Source: Neelides folsomi (taxonomy: Eukaryota; Arthropoda; Collembola; Neelipleona; Neelidae). Taken from it: a DNA stretch of 64,000 nt. Location of the stretch: positions 79,967 through 143,966 of the forward strand of contig JAQGBZ010000154.1 in the NCBI GenBank assembly GCA_034687125.1, read 5' to 3'. The notes under the pieces were generated by a model, which was not told the DNA's origin, did no database searches, and saw only the letters and a program-made list of their open reading frames with translations. The position numbers and the translations under genes are program-made. Of the stretch, positions 25,101-39,563 are shown piece by piece. Positions within the stretch are counted from its first letter, which is position 1; the number at the start of each line of letters is the position of its first letter.

Positions 25101-26400
25101 CTGAGTCGCTCATTTCTTTCTCCCCTCATCACGGCCTCTCATATAGAGCTCTCAATTATTTAAAAGTTTATTAAAGGCCTCTCTCCTGCCCGGATTACTC
25201 ATGTAGATTGGACGGGGCTGGAGCGGGGAGAAGAGCCTTCAAAAAATTAACAAGTTCTCTTCCTAATGAACTCTATCGGATCCAGAAACCGCCACGTCAA
25301 TCCTTCACACTTCCTTCTTTGGCCGGCCGTAGGGGTGGAGTCGTCAGAAGGATCATCATCACCCATCATCCCCAGCATCGGAAGAATTTCCAAGCTCAGA
25401 GAGCTCGGCCAGGAAAAACCATCGGGGAAGGCGAAGCTCTTAATTGAGATTCGAGGTTTTTTCACTGTTTTCGAGCCTACTCTAACTTCATTAACCCAAC
25501 AATTTAATTTCGGAGAGAAAGTGCTCACGAGGAGGCTCATTTCTCCTCAGGCACTCCCCATTCCTATTCACTCCAGCACAATGAGATAAAGGGAGCTTCG
25601 CCTCAAACCCACCAAGAATTAATTGCCTCTACTTTGTTAACCTAACTACGTACACACAAGAGTAAATCCTTTTTTGCAATTCTTTGCTCCTCCACTTGGA
25701 CGGATAAAGAAATAAATTTGAATGCTGTCTGTGATCGAAAGAAATCGTCGACGAGATTGGGATTTGTTTTTCCAACAGCTTTCCGAGTTGGTCTCTGCAG
25801 AGAGATTCCTTATGTTTGAGGGCCGTAAGGAGAGTAAGAAGGTTATGCGGTTGAATAAAATTAAGGACGATAATGTAGCGAGAATATGGGCCCTGAGAGA
25901 GTATAATAAGGGAGAGCCGACGGGCGTGAAGAAGTGGCTTTTCTACTTAGCTCATTACACTTCCTCTTGTTATAAGAGGTCAAATGTCATCCTGATAAAT
26001 CGGCCGACTCACTGGAGGAGAGCGGAACATATAAAATTCTTAATATTAATAACGACCGTCCTCAGACTCATTTTCCCTCTTCTGTCTTTAATTTCCACCC
26101 CCATCCCGAGGGGCGAGGGTTTGGGCTGAGGCTCACTTGTCGCGTATTTTTAATTCCAATCTGTTGGGCTTAGAAGGAAAAAATTAAGTTCTCCGTAAAA
26201 GATTCGAGTCTCTGAAGCATAATCATGACACAAAACGTTCATTATCTGCCCCTCCAAATTAGTCGCACACGAGAACTCACGACCCCCTTTATGCAGGCAA
26301 AGAGGATTCTTCGTTAGTTTAGCACAGCTCCCCTCTCTTTTTATAATTCCACTCAAATTAGATCGCTACCTTTAATTTCCCCATCAACCCTTCGACATTT
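22131..26400. other. large GC-raised non-coding block
   Basis: About 4.3 kb, among the most GC-rich parts of the window (for example around 22440-22620 and 23880-23960), with the same alternation of purine and pyrimidine runs. The longest ORF, 25722-26129 (+, 135 codons), has an unremarkable composition and no recognisable domain. There is no mobile element. It is probably a dense group of regulatory elements; the sequence gives no specific factor-binding assignment. Confidence 0.5.
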
Positions 26401-29400
26401 CTCTTCGAAATAAAAAACTTTTTCTGCGTATCACATTTCTCGAGGAAAATCTCAATATTTCTTTGGACCGAACAAGGAAAAAAATAATCAGTAAATGATC
26501 TTCTAAGGTCTTGGAAGGATTCGAAATTCATTACTTTCTACATTACTTGGAGAATATTTTGTTTCTTATTCTCCCTTTCATACCCTGATTGTTCATTTCC
26601 ATTTTTTGATTAAGAACTCGAATTTCAAATGACGAACTTTAATTGATGTATCCTAAATACACGTATATTTAATTTATTCATCGTGAATTGAGGCCTTGGT
26701 CCTTTTATGTTTTTACATGCAATAAAATAGAAAAGTTTCTCCCGCATATTCTTCTTTGTTTATTCTTAATTGCATAAAGCCTTTCATGATTTTTTCGTCA
26801 AAAGTTTTTTTCAAATATTCAAACCGTTATAACGCTGGTATAAAAATACACATACTTTGTTCTCAGGCTCTTATCTTGAATAAAAAAACTTGGCAATTAA
26901 AATGATCAAACGTTCATTTTCACCATTTGATCAAACATAAATAATTAAATAGTTTGCTAGAGATCTACTACTATAGAATATGTAGTAGTATATCGTGTAA
27001 ATGAACATCTTCGAAGCTGGGATCTTAAACGGTTCATGAACCCCAATGTACTCATGAGAAAACCGATGAAGCAGAAGAGTAAGTAATTGTGAGAATTGGC
27101 AGAGGAAGAAATGAGAGATCAGTTCCAGACAGCGGAAGGTGACGTTGAGAAGAGATCTTCCTTAGTTTCATTCTTCGTAACACGTAACAAGCGTCCGTAT
27201 CCATTATATAAATACATAACTCAAGCTCGGTCCGTATTAGGAAGGCTAATGTATAATATAGGGATCTGAAGAAGTTGAGTTTCTATCAGGAAAAGTTTTG
27301 GGCCCCGCCGCGTCGCCCGTGTCCTCAATCCTCAAACTGAAACTAATGGGAAACTTACATAAGGACCAGACATTCGTGTATAAAATAATACGGGAGATAG
27401 GAAGCAGAGGAGCATAAGCTCAACATACTCAACCGGGAGAAAAACTTTAGTGCCTTCAACTTTTGCATTAATTTTTTTCGATCCTCGTCCAAGGATCCGA
27501 ACATGAAGAAGGGGAAGAGACGGAAAGACTCATCAGTTACCTTCCACTCTTCTCAAAGTTTGTCATTATCGAGTCTTTAATCTCGTATTAATATTTTAAT
27601 GGGTAAAAAAGATGGGAAGGAGACGAATCTCTTTGGTGGAGCGGAGTTGAGACTCGAGGAATTAGTCTCCTCTAGGTGACTGCACGATGATAGATGAGTG
27701 AGAGCTTTCCCCCTCAGTCCTCATCCACTCACATTCAGAGCCCTTATTAGATTTAAACTTCTTTCTTAATCATAATCATATTCATATACTAACAACCCGC
27801 CCTTCTTTATTACTTCACAACCGCAAACTTCCCTTAACTCACTCTCAAACTTTTCAAAATACGACGAGAGAGAGACATTGAAAAAGTTATGCTTAAACCA
27901 CATGCTCTTATTCATCAATACATTGCACAACATCCTTTCCCTTTTTATGTACAACCTCATTTTACACTCATTTTATAATATTCAATTTTACCCGCATATT
28001 ACAACTTCTAAGATTTTAACGATGACTTCTATAATAAATACATTATTAATATTTATGTATGCTGGGACTGTATCTAGTTAGTAGGAAGCTGGATCAAGGT
28101 AAACCTTGACGGGAAATGAAGGAAAATTGGAGAATGAGGGTTGTACGGTCGAAGGGTGAGAAGGTTAGACGTAATAGTTTATTTCGGGATTTTCTCATCT
28201 TTTTTCTTCTATTGTGTTCACTTGGATTGGGAGCAGTGAGCATTGAATTCGTATCGAGACAGGACGATAGGGTTTGAGCTTCTTAAGCCTCAGCTCAGCT
28301 AACTCGGCTCAGGGATGGCTCGAGGGAAGTCTACTCAGGTCATTATAATCTATAGGAGCCTTCTGTACACACACCCTTGAGAACCTGGGCCCTATACCTT
28401 TGTAGTGTTAGATTGGAGAAGGCATAGTAATTGATCCATCTAATCAATGGGTCACAATGGGGAAAGGAGAGAAGTGAACCGAGGATTTCCCTCCACGCCA
28501 CGAACCGAATTCCAAGAAATGAGTCTCTCGAGTCCCGCAAATTCATCATATTTACCAATAGCGAGCCATGGGAAGAAAAGCAATGAGTCTACTTCTACTT
28601 CTTACTATCTGTATATATCGTAGTATGTAACAATATTAAGTATAAAATCATAGAAGAAATCCACATGGCATATGGAATATGAAGTATTCATAAAAACAAT
28701 GAGGACAATTAGACTGAAAATGCATTCCGCATGGATGGCTACAGAAAGTTGAATTTCATATGAGTGAATAAGGTACGTGTATAAGAGATAATGTTGCGTG
28801 GTGAGCCATTCCATTTTCCCTGTTTCGGAAATCGGAAGAGGACAGCCGGCTTATTCTCCTTTCAGAGCGATTGAGTTGCAAAAGTTCCGGAAAGGATGGA
28901 TGGGTCGCTGAAAAAAGCTTATTTTATTGTTTTCCCCAACTTTCAACTTTCTCTCCTTTCCTGGAGGGTCCATAAAGGGCATCGCGGCAGAGTGAAGGAG
29001 GAGGCAGGAGAGGCCCATTACATTAAGCTACATTATGTCCCCAGTCTCGGAGACAGACGAAGTCTACGTAAAATAAGTATGGGAATTTGAGTGGGAAGGA
29101 AGTTGGCCGAGAGAAGGGATCATTCGAATGGGCAAAAGACTTGACGTTCCGAGAGCCAAAAGGGGAATCTCTCAATATCGGCCCAATACAGACAAAGTGG
29201 ATTGAGGATGATCCAAAAATTCACTTCCAATGCTCCCCTCCTCAATCCAGGGTATTTGGGTAAGGAATCAGTAGGAGAAATCGGCCAGAAAATTTTGAAC
29301 ACCTCAGAAGCCAGGTTCAATCTCTCGGTGGACGGATGACGTCTCTGGTGGGAAAGTGGCATCCGAAGTTTTCTCGACTCAATTGCTCCCATCTCGCCAC

Positions 29401-30110
29401 TCAGCGTCTACTCACGACCCAAACTCATCCCCATCAAATCGGTAAAGAGAAATAGGAGAACGGCCCTAGAACGAGGAAAACCCCTTTTATTCCTCTCTAT
29501 AATTTATTTTCTCGTCTCATTGACTCACCCATTTTCCGACACACACGGCAAATTCCAAATTTATTTGGTGAGAGATGGAATCTCCTTCGCCTTTTATTAT
29601 TCCCCTTTTCAAGGATTCTTACAATTTTCATAATATTCCCACAACAAGCGAGGGAGTTATTTATTCACGATCAATTTCCAAAATATCATTTCTCATAAAA
29701 CAGATGTAATTGTAATAACCCATATATTTTATTCAGACACTCTCATGAAAAGGGTCATTTTAACTTCCATTGATTCCATCCCCTTTTGTTTCCCAACTTT
29801 CGTGTTTGACATAGGTTTTATCGAAATCTCTCTAGCAATACACCATCATTATCGTTTCTATACTTATCGTATCGAGGACCTTTTCTCATGAAGATAATTT
29901 CCTATGCCATCCATTTCTCATAAATTATCAATGAAAATCATCGTCATTCAAGATGTTAACATAATAATATTTACATTATAGTGTATCTTGATACACAGCA
30001 TAAATTGTTTATACTGAACTGATATTATCGAGCTTGTCATACATATATTCCAAATTTTCTTTTATATAAATTAATTGTATTTAAGTGTATTTAAAGGTTG
30101 GCATTCGTGT
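26401..30110. other. alternating AT linkers and GC-raised blocks
   Basis: AT-rich at about 26400-27000, 27760-28080 and 29530-30110; denser at 27000-27760 and 28080-29530. It contains small hairpins only (CTACTACTATA...TATGTAGTAG near 26965-26993, and GTGTATCTTGATACAC near 29980-29996). I see no gene. Confidence 0.45.
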
Positions 30111-33100
30111 GATCGGGGCAAAGGGTATAGTGTTTTGTTTGTCGTTCTCTGGTATAGTGTATAAGATAAGGAAGCTAGTGTTATAAAAAAAGAATAGAAC
30201 GTTTAGGTTCCGTCCAAGGAAGTGTAAGTGATACTCGTCTCGGATAGAAATTGTCCATGAGCTCATTGTTCCAGATATTGGGTGGTAAGATCGCATGTTA
30301 GGGAAGCATAGAATTACCTCCGCGGTTCCTCACTCTTCCCCACGCTCTCCGTGAATGAGGGAGAAAAAATTAGGAGGTGGACGAAATTTGTAGGACTCAT
30401 CGTCCCTCGCGTGTCTCCATTTACCGGGAAGGCCCCAGCTCTCGAAATTACACGGCTCAAAACCTGTAATTCCCCAAACCACCCAAGTTCTCTCCGGGGG
30501 TGGTGAGACGGGGGGGACCTGCTGGACCCAAACATCCAATTTGTAATCCGCCATAGGAAGAGATTTCTCAAATCTCGGTCCATTTTTCCTTCCAAGAGTA
30601 ATTAAGGGATCGGCTTAATTGGGAAATGCGGAGGAGTTGGGAGTGTCCACAGGCACGTCCGTTCTCTCCATCGTTCTTCGAATTGTATAGGGTCTGTGAG
30701 CGGAATTGGAATGGATCGGTCGTCCTCCTAATCGGAGGGAGAATAAAGGCTCGCCAATGAGGCCGCGGAAAAATGCTCCTAGAACATGAAATACTCATAA
30801 AACGGGCACTCTGGGATGGAAAAATTAAGTCGCACGAAGGCAGTGAGTGGTACGGGATAGCCCGTACCTTAAAGATAAATTAAGACACGTTCACCCCAAC
30901 TACTCCACATTAACCATCGGGCATCCCTCTGCTCCAATTGACTCTGACTCCCACTTACCCCGCACACACACATCCACACACATGGTGTGGTTTCCTCAAT
31001 TTCCCCTTGTTTTAGGGCCACTTCCGTCCCACCGCAATCACTCGACATTTTCTCAGGTCGAAGTCGGGGGGAGCAGAGTCGTATTTACGGACGTGTGGAT
31101 GCCAGCGGCAGGAGGGAAATCAAGCAATTCTCTCATCACCGCCCTGCCCTCGCCAGATCAATGCCCGAAATTATTTCATGCACCGGTACGGATTCTCCCT
31201 GCATTCCGCCCTCGAGATGGGAATAATAGGAGAGAGAAACTTTCTCCGCCACTCATTCTTCATTCCTTTCCGCCCGCCCTCAGACCCTCAACTTCTTCAT
31301 GTAGAGGTGAAAAGGGAAAGTTTGAAATGAGAGTTGGAAAGTTATATGTACATCTCCATAGCTCAATGGGCGGCTATGGTTAAATGTATGCGGTCCCCTC
31401 AGAATCTTTGCATTCGGATCGGATGCAAAGAGGTTTTTTGCCGAGCCGGGCAGAAAATTTGAATTGGAATAAGGAATCATTGGATCCGTCCGGGTTGTTT
31501 TCCTGTGGGACTCGCCGTCCACTCAACAAGCCTCCGTCCCCTCTCAGGAAGGAGCGGAAAAGGTCATCCGAAGAGACCCCGACATGGATTCGATGGTCAG
31601 GGAAACAACTCTTTCAATGCAAATATTGCCACTTCGAATCTCTCCTCATGTCCCTCAGCTCTTAGAGAACTACTTTCCCAACCCGCAATGGGGAGAAAAG
31701 AAGAAGAAACTTTTGAGTCCCTTCATTGTCCACCAAAGATCGGACTCAGCAAGCCGGGGTCCAGAGAATGGAATCAAAGCCTTTACACTCCCATTCGACG
31801 TCCTCCGTTCCGAGTTATGATTTCCTGAAACTTGCTCAAACCACCCCCCTTCACTGCCCTTCTCCCGTAAATCTATCCCAATCTCTCCGCGCTCTGTCCA
31901 TTCAAGGATTATAATGTTAACAAGTTTCCGAATTTCCGACCTCCCCCTCTAATTCATTCCGAGGGACGTGAATGACAAAAGGACCACTCCATAATCTCAT
32001 ACATACAAATAGCCCACTTTTTTAAATCTACCTTTTACCACTACATTATACTAATATTTATATATACAATACTTTCAGTATCAGTTACAGATCTTTCTTG
32101 TATGTACTCTAAAAGTAATACTCTTAGATTGGATAAGGGTATAGTATCAGTACTTTTACTTATAGGATTTTAAAAGAGGGTTGGATTTATATCCCGAGTA
32201 TGTGAAAGTGCGTTGGGCATAAGTTCGAATAAGTGAGTAAGGTCTGAGTTATAAGAGAGATTTAGAAAGTAATTGAGTAAACGAAGAGACTGGAAGAATG
32301 TGAATTGTGGAAGAACATCTTGTCAAATTTACCGTGTTTTACCCCTGAAGCTGGTGAGATGAGCCGGCTCATTCTCTGTCAAGTCTTTGGAAAAGGGAGG
32401 TTTGAGTAGTAGATGTGAGAGCATTAGAGCATCTTGAATCTCTGATTCCTCACTTTCCCCGACTACACGTATCTTATATACATCACCTCACTCTCTTTGC
32501 CTCGCTTGCCCTCACAATGTGTTTTGGTTCATTCCTAGTCTCACACGAAGTGGAAATTCCCTTGACGGCCCTTTTCCCTCAATACCACCTTTCCCTCCGC
32601 TACGACGGAAAAATTGGGCTCATGGAGCTAATGCACTCCCCCAACGAACCTCAACGACGGCAGATTTATCCACTTGGTCGTATGAGAGAGAAGAAAATTA
32701 ATTTTTTTTCGCTCCGAGTGAGTCGGGTCATAAAGTGTGAAGGAACCGAGGGATCGTCCCCTTGACTCCTCACTCACACCGTCCAAACGTGACAATGTGG
32801 CAATTCGGTCTTTCGAATTCATTGAGTTATTAGAAAGTGTTGGAGGAGTGGAGGAACCGGCCGGCCACCCCTTCCAACCCTAACAAAATCTCGGGTATTG
32901 TAAGTGGAGTTGTTAGACTGTATACACAAGACTCTCAAATCAACCCTCGCCCCTGGTGAGCTCGAAGAGGAAACCTTATAAAGAACAACTTCCTTTCTCG
33001 ACCGGGAAGGAGGAAAAGGCAAAAGTCCCATTGTGTGTCATTAACAGAAGAGCATTCCTCAATGCACAGTCCTCAATCCTACTACGTGTATATGGGAAAG

Positions 33101-33960
33101 CCACAATGCTGGCCCTCCGGTTCGGAGATAAAAGTGGAAAACGGGGTGAGGTGGGGAATTCGCCGAGGAGAAACCGCCTCTCTGGCAGATTAGGTAAACT
33201 CTTCAAAGTTATTATCTTCTTTCCTCTATCCAGTCAGTGCGGGAGAGGAACTGTGTATGTACGTATCTGTATGTATGAATGCACTCAATGCGGAATCTCT
33301 CCGTCCGCAAAAACTTTCTCAACTCAATAATCATAATGATAGAAGCGGATTTCATTTTCCTAATGATTTCATCTCATCTCCTTTGAAGGAGTAAATCTAC
33401 CCGAGGTGCTCATTTTGGCTCTCCCATGAATGATCTAGACGGAAGGGGCTTGGGCGGTGCGGGAGAGGATAAAGGACGGCAGGAGTGTGTTAATTACATA
33501 ATTGGACTTCTTTCGGGCTTCCTATTTGAAAAGAGGTATTGAGGCATGGTGGGACGAGGCGGAAGGAGGGCCGGCGAAATAAAATAAAGCCAACTGCCAA
33601 CGTGGGTTCATTTGGAGAGAAAGGAGTCAACACATTACATCACATTTCATTTCATTAGATGACAGTCTTCTCTATTCCTTTCATCGCGGAGGAGGAGAAA
33701 GGTCGAAGAGTAAATTGAGTGATTTCTTCTTCTCAAACCCCTTCTTCTATGGAATCCTCCCTGAATGGTGTACAGGGAAAGACGGGGGCTTCTCCGACCC
33801 AGGCGGACAAAATAATGTGCCTTGACTTTTATATACTCTCTCGTGAGAATTGGTCAAAATCCCCACGTCGGCCAACTATAACTTTTTCTCAAAAGTTTGG
33901 GCTTACTTCGGTTTAGTTTACCTATTGCACGTTTGTCCCTCCCTCCCTCTCCCCCCGTCT
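30111..33960. other. GC-raised non-coding blocks with an AT-rich break
   Basis: Two blocks, 30111-31980 and 32170-33960, are separated by a roughly 190-bp AT-rich linker. The 178-codon ORF at 30847-31383 (+) overlaps other ORFs in several frames and lacks any domain, so I treat it as a by-product of base composition. A perfect 14-bp palindrome ATGAGCCGGCTCAT lies at 32359-32372. Confidence 0.45.
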
Positions 33961-36900
33961 GTCACATATATCTTTTAAAAAAGAAGCTATTACTATTGCA
34001 TCTCCTGTCTTCCACCTCTGATCGACTCAAACCTTCAATTCTACAACTTTCGACTTTCTATTTTTTATTTAATTTAATGTCACCATTATTAATAATTCAG
34101 TTTTAGTATACTGATGACTGATGACTACAACCCAATATTGGCACAATTGTTTTTAAAATGAGGTTTTATCAATAACTTGAATAACTTTTTTTATAAATTA
34201 TCGCTTTCCAAATTTCGATTTTAATTGTCTGTGATGCCATTACAATTCATTCTTGAAGTTCATCATTTGGATTTTTACAGCTTTTATATTGGGTTCATTC
34301 ATCTTGGTCCATTAAATTTTTTATGGAATTTTTACATTTAAGTCCCATGTCATTCGCATGATTTAAAAAAGAGCTTCAGTAGTAGAGACGTATTAGTACG
34401 CTCTCAATGTCAATGAATCAATATTGAATGAGACTCGTTTGAAAAATGACGTTATTTCCAACCCCCTTTACCATTAAACCGAAGGTTTAGTGTCCATTTC
34501 CCGTTTTGATATCCTTCTAAGCTCTACTTTTTTAATGTATAAAATGATAAAAAATATACGAATACGTATCATAACTCTAGTCTGAAATCATGAGGATCTT
34601 ACATAGATAAGATACATATTACATTAGCCTTTTAACTTTCTTTTAATTACATAATATGGTATCATGTATCACATTTATACATAATAGGTACTTTTAATAC
34701 TTTCTTTCAAGATCAAACGTGACAATTTTGTTTTTTTAGAGAGCTACAAGAATATATAGAAGCTTTTGAATTTTGAATAGATGTAAAGGAAAGCAGGTGG
34801 GGATGAGGGGAAAAGATTTATATGAAATTGATGCGAATTTAGAGTAGGAGTGAAAAATCCGACTCTTAAAGTTGCTGAATGATTAATATGGTGAGTTGAG
34901 AGTTAGGGGAAGAAAGGGGATTTGAGGAAGGATGAGGTTCAGATTTTTCTCCCTGAGAAGTGTGTGAGGTTCGAAGGGCTGATGTATGGATTGGGAAGAG
35001 TAGCCTATCTCAGCTCGTTAAATTTAAGTGTCGTTACTATGTTTACCCACGTACTAACTGCCATGGAGGGAGAAGAGACAGGTTGGGCCCGGAATGAAAA
35101 AAATTCTTTATTGCTCCTCTACCGGTCCTTGAACATGGCAATTACCTCCTGATTTATATCTCATCTATCCGTCATCTCTCTCCTCGAGGTGACGAAGTGG
35201 TGAAGGGGAACAAACAACCAAATAGAAAATACCTTACCTATACCTTCACTTTAGCCACACATTTCATTTACGTAATTAAGGCATTTAAATAGTGCAAGAA
35301 TTAGTACTGCAAGAGTCTACTGACGTGTGAATTAATACCAATACCAATAGAAAATAAGCAGCCTATTAAATTCATGAACTTAAAAAGCTTTTTTCAAAGC
35401 ATTCTTAATTTGAAGCAATACGAAGAAAACTTTAATTGGATGCTTACTTATATGCTCAACTTTAAAAAAATTAAATATGAAATTTCATTTTCAAATCTCA
35501 AAGTGATCTTTCTGCATCGGTGTATATTATCACATTTCGCATCATTACTTAGGTATCTATGTACCATATATTGTATATCTGGTAAATGTCTGATTTCCAA
35601 GTTTGATTCTATGAATTTTAGGTGAAATGAAAAAAATTGAGACGCCTTTGCTCTCAATTTCACATCAAAAGCTTAGTTAGTGGACCGAGAGGGAAGTCCA
35701 ATTTAAAAGTTCCTGGAATTTATGCTACTTCAAATTTCATCTGTCATCATAAAATTGTTAAAAGTTTGTCTACCTAGCTAATTAGACCTAATTAAAAATA
35801 TGTAACATGAAAAAGTTATAATTTGCCTCTTCACATCCGCATATTCTTGTGAATGATCAAACCCTTAAAAACTTATAACTGGTATGGTAAATGAATAAGT
35901 TGTCTTAATTGGGCAATAAAAAATAAATTAGTTTAAGCAGCTCCTCACACGACCTCAGTTACCTCTTTATAAGAGTTCATTACGATGTATTTAAATGTAG
36001 GAGAATTTGAATAATTTAGAATCCTTTTCAAATGTTTTATCCTCCCAGTCTGAGCCAGAGAAAGTTGTGCAAATAGGCCCACTGCTACTTGAGGAACTTC
36101 ATGAATAATATTCGGGATGGAGAATGGGCATACTAATTCCAATTCCTGTTTGAGATTCTAATGAAGGCAGAGGGCAGCGGTAAACAAACACGGGATGAGT
36201 TATTATTATTCTCAATTCGCATTGAAGGCAGTGGAGGCGGGAGGCTAACGAGCCTCTTTCCATTCCCCGTCGACGCTCCGGTCTTTTAGTATTCAAAACC
36301 CTTTCATTGAGCATTCAGTGACAATTGGAAATTGAAAAATATTCAAATTCTAAGTAGCCTTTTGGGAAGGGGAGTCATTGGGTCCATCCCTCACCTCAAA
36401 TTTGCGGAGAAAAGAAGGGATTCTGGAATTCAGTTCAGGTTCATCTTTTCACTCAGCCGCCACACCTTTTGCATCCCCATGTACATATTAGGAGCCGCCG
36501 TTGGTTCAGACCATTCCTTTATATGCACTCGCCAAAGAGGGTTTATGGGGGAGAGGTCTTTACCTTTTTATGCATATTTTTATTCTTGCTAGTTCTCACC
36601 CTAGGAATTCTCGGCGGGTCTTTGGGTGAACCTTGCTCCACTCGCCGTCCCACACACCCTCGTTTCACATTCTTCCAACATCCTTGTCGGGAGTGGTAAA
36701 GGAGGATTTGACTTCAACCCGACACTCGCAAGACCGCAGCCACACGGCAGGGAAAACCTCGAGGAAACTTTTTGTCCAAGGCTCGAGTTCCTTGTCAGTG
36801 GATAACTTTTTAACTGGGGATGCCTCCGAGTGATGCCGGGAATTCGAATTCCCAATATATGTATATGTGTGGGAACCGGGAGGAAAAAAGGACCTTTCAA

Positions 36901-39350
36901 ACTTTCTCACCATTAGCATAGATGTGGGGAGAGGGGTTTAAGAGGGAACGTGAAAGGAGCTGATTTCATCCCTCTCGCCCGAAAGGGGAGAAAGTAGAGC
37001 AGAAAACTTCGATTTTCATTCAAGGACTACACGGGGAATTGCAAAGAGGGAAAATGATTAAATATTAAGAGAGCCACATTACTACAAGAGTCCGATTAAG
37101 AGGAAATGTTATTATTGTAGGGAATATCCCTCCCCAACCTCGAGTCCATATCTCAAATTTCTTATTACGAATCCGCCCATCCTTCGGTTTACTTAATCGT
37201 CACTCTAAGCTCCCACTCGCTCTCGTTATCTTTCCTTAGGAGGAATTAAGGGAATCCGTAGAAGGCTGGGGAGGAGGACAGCTACAGCTGTTACTTACTT
37301 ACTATTAAACGGCCCTCTCCCTCTCTCAAAAGGAGAACATGGAATTATATGAAAATTTATAAATAAAATAAATTAATTCTATCTCCTCGCGCGCTCTCCC
37401 CTTCCGAGACATCCTTCTTTGGGGCTGACAAAGCAACACTCGTTTCCTCCTCACAACTCAACCCTTCTCTCTTGACTCCCGAACTTTGTTAAAACTATTT
37501 CCCTTTTTCCTCCGAATGTAAATGAACGGGGCCCAAATGGTGGAGAGGGGCTACAGCCCTCGACTCTCATTATTCCTCAGGAGTCACCGTAATGAAATGA
37601 AGGTGGAAGGGCCCAAGTTTAAGAAATGAAATATTTTCTACCAATCCCTTATTCCCATCCTCAAAACCTCCGAGTTGAACAACACAACATGCATCAATTT
37701 CCACTTTTATTTGTTAGAAACTTTGGGTCGAGTGCAGAAAGGAATGACGTTATTGGACCCAGCGACTCGTACACTTTATTTCATACGACCCGGCCCAAAT
37801 CCTTTCCCTGTTTACTTTCTAGTGGCCAACAGATGCTGGGCTGAGAGAATAAATAATTGCTCTATTATGACTCAATGAAATATAGGGCCAAGTTACGACT
37901 TCAAAATCTCTTTAATATATTTAGACTTTATAGTTAGGGCCTGGGAGTTTATGGGACGTACATCTGATTTCTCATTTTGAGCCTTGGAAATCTTTCGTAT
38001 TTTAATAATGCTGCATTCTTCGACTCCTCCATTCAAAAGATGTGAGAGCGGAAATCGGAGGGAGCCAATTTTACTAGCGAACCAAATGTTGTCCAAATAT
38101 ACATGGGCCACTTCCGTGATGGAATTGATAGTCTCTAAAGAGACCTTAGTGTTGTGATGGGATAAGTGAACTGACAGCCGCTTCTTCTGAAGCTCTTCGT
38201 CTCAATTTTCTTTATTTATTCAAATCCCTTTATGAATATGAATATCAATATTTGAGCCCACTCTGCGCCGTGCCCTCAAGATGACTCCTGTCAGGGTTCC
38301 AGCTATTTAACCACCCGTCATATTCTCAAAAGTCAAGCGGCACACGAGGAGCGTTCCGGGCCCAAAGGCCTAATGGATAAGATGACACTTCCCGAGACAC
38401 CCGGACTCCAACAAGGCCAGAGTGTGTGTCAAATGTCAAATTATCAATTTCATCTTTAAGATTCAAGAATAATAGGAGGTGTCCAAAGGTGAAGTGCTCT
38501 TCTGCCTCAAGACCTCTCATCCATATTCTAATTTCCCCTTAACTCCCCGACTTGGCGAATATCCCTGGGATGGAGTAAACGAGATAATAAGTAGAGAAAA
38601 TCCTCCCTGGTGGAAGGTGGGACAGCGGGCGTAATGCAATAATCTGATTTCTCAAATTTCTCACTCGTGTATTATATGAGGAGGTAAGCTCGTTTTATCC
38701 CTTGTAATGAATCTTGCATAAGATAAGATGTAGGTTAAGTCGTGGCTTACCTTTCTCTCCCTTATCTTTCCCCTCCTTGTCTTCTCGTTGAGCTTGTGAT
38801 AGTGGCAGTGAGTGCGTGATGGGGTAACTTCCCCTTCTCTCTTTCACCCTACTCCACAAAGACACCCTTCTCAATGCTTAGAAGTCTTTCTTTCTCTTCA
38901 CCAATTCAATTCCAATTTTTCAATGCACTTTTCTACAACAAGTTCTCACCTTCTGTTCCTCTAAAGTTTAGTTGTCGGATAGTATCGAACAAAAGTCGAA
39001 CAAAGTTTTGCTACAATTCCTCTTAAAACAAATTTGGTATTTAGCAGGATGGTGATAAGGAAATGTTTTATTGAATAAAGATTGACCTGGATATTATTCT
39101 TTCAATTGAACATTTCCCCCGTGGTGGGAGAAGGAGTTGTGAATGAGAGTTGTAGGAGTGAAGTGAGACGTAGTCTGATTCGCCGAGTCGGGAGAGTGGG
39201 GAGAGCCAGGGGTTGCTTTTCTCTCTGCCTGCACAGAACCTCGGTCCAAGCTCAGCTCCGTCTCGAGCGAGAATGAGAATGGATCTAGAAACTCCAGGAA
39301 ACTACCCGGTATCACCACCAAACAACCCTGCGTATCCCTAAGTACGCCAA
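33961..39350. other. AT-rich stretch followed by a long GC-raised block
   Basis: 33961-35940 is mostly AT-rich, with one short denser block at 34760-35200. 35941-39350 is a continuous block of the purine/pyrimidine-run type. No exon, repeat family or RNA gene is supported. Confidence 0.45.
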
Positions 39351-39563
39351 AATTACACAATTATTCTTTAAAAGTTATTTCTAAATATTGAACATATGAA
39401 GGCTTCACTTATCTATTATTAATTAATCCAATATATTAGCTTTACATTAAAAATATTTATAATTTTGTCCGTCTTTGGAAAAATAGAGAATCAATACTTA
39501 AATTAAAAAGTTTTGATTTAATGTTTAAAGTACGAGTACATATCTGAACACTATACAATAATA

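Noticed and set aside
25722-26129. 135-codon ORF on the + strand with a Lys/Arg-rich start and a hydrophobic C-terminal segment
   Set aside because: The hydrophobic stretch near the end looked like a membrane segment, but there is no family resemblance and no neighbouring exon to extend it.
30847-31383. 178-codon ORF on the + strand
   Set aside because: Several overlapping ORFs exist in other frames; there is no domain, compositional or splice support. Long ORFs are expected in the GC-raised blocks because stop codons are AT-rich.
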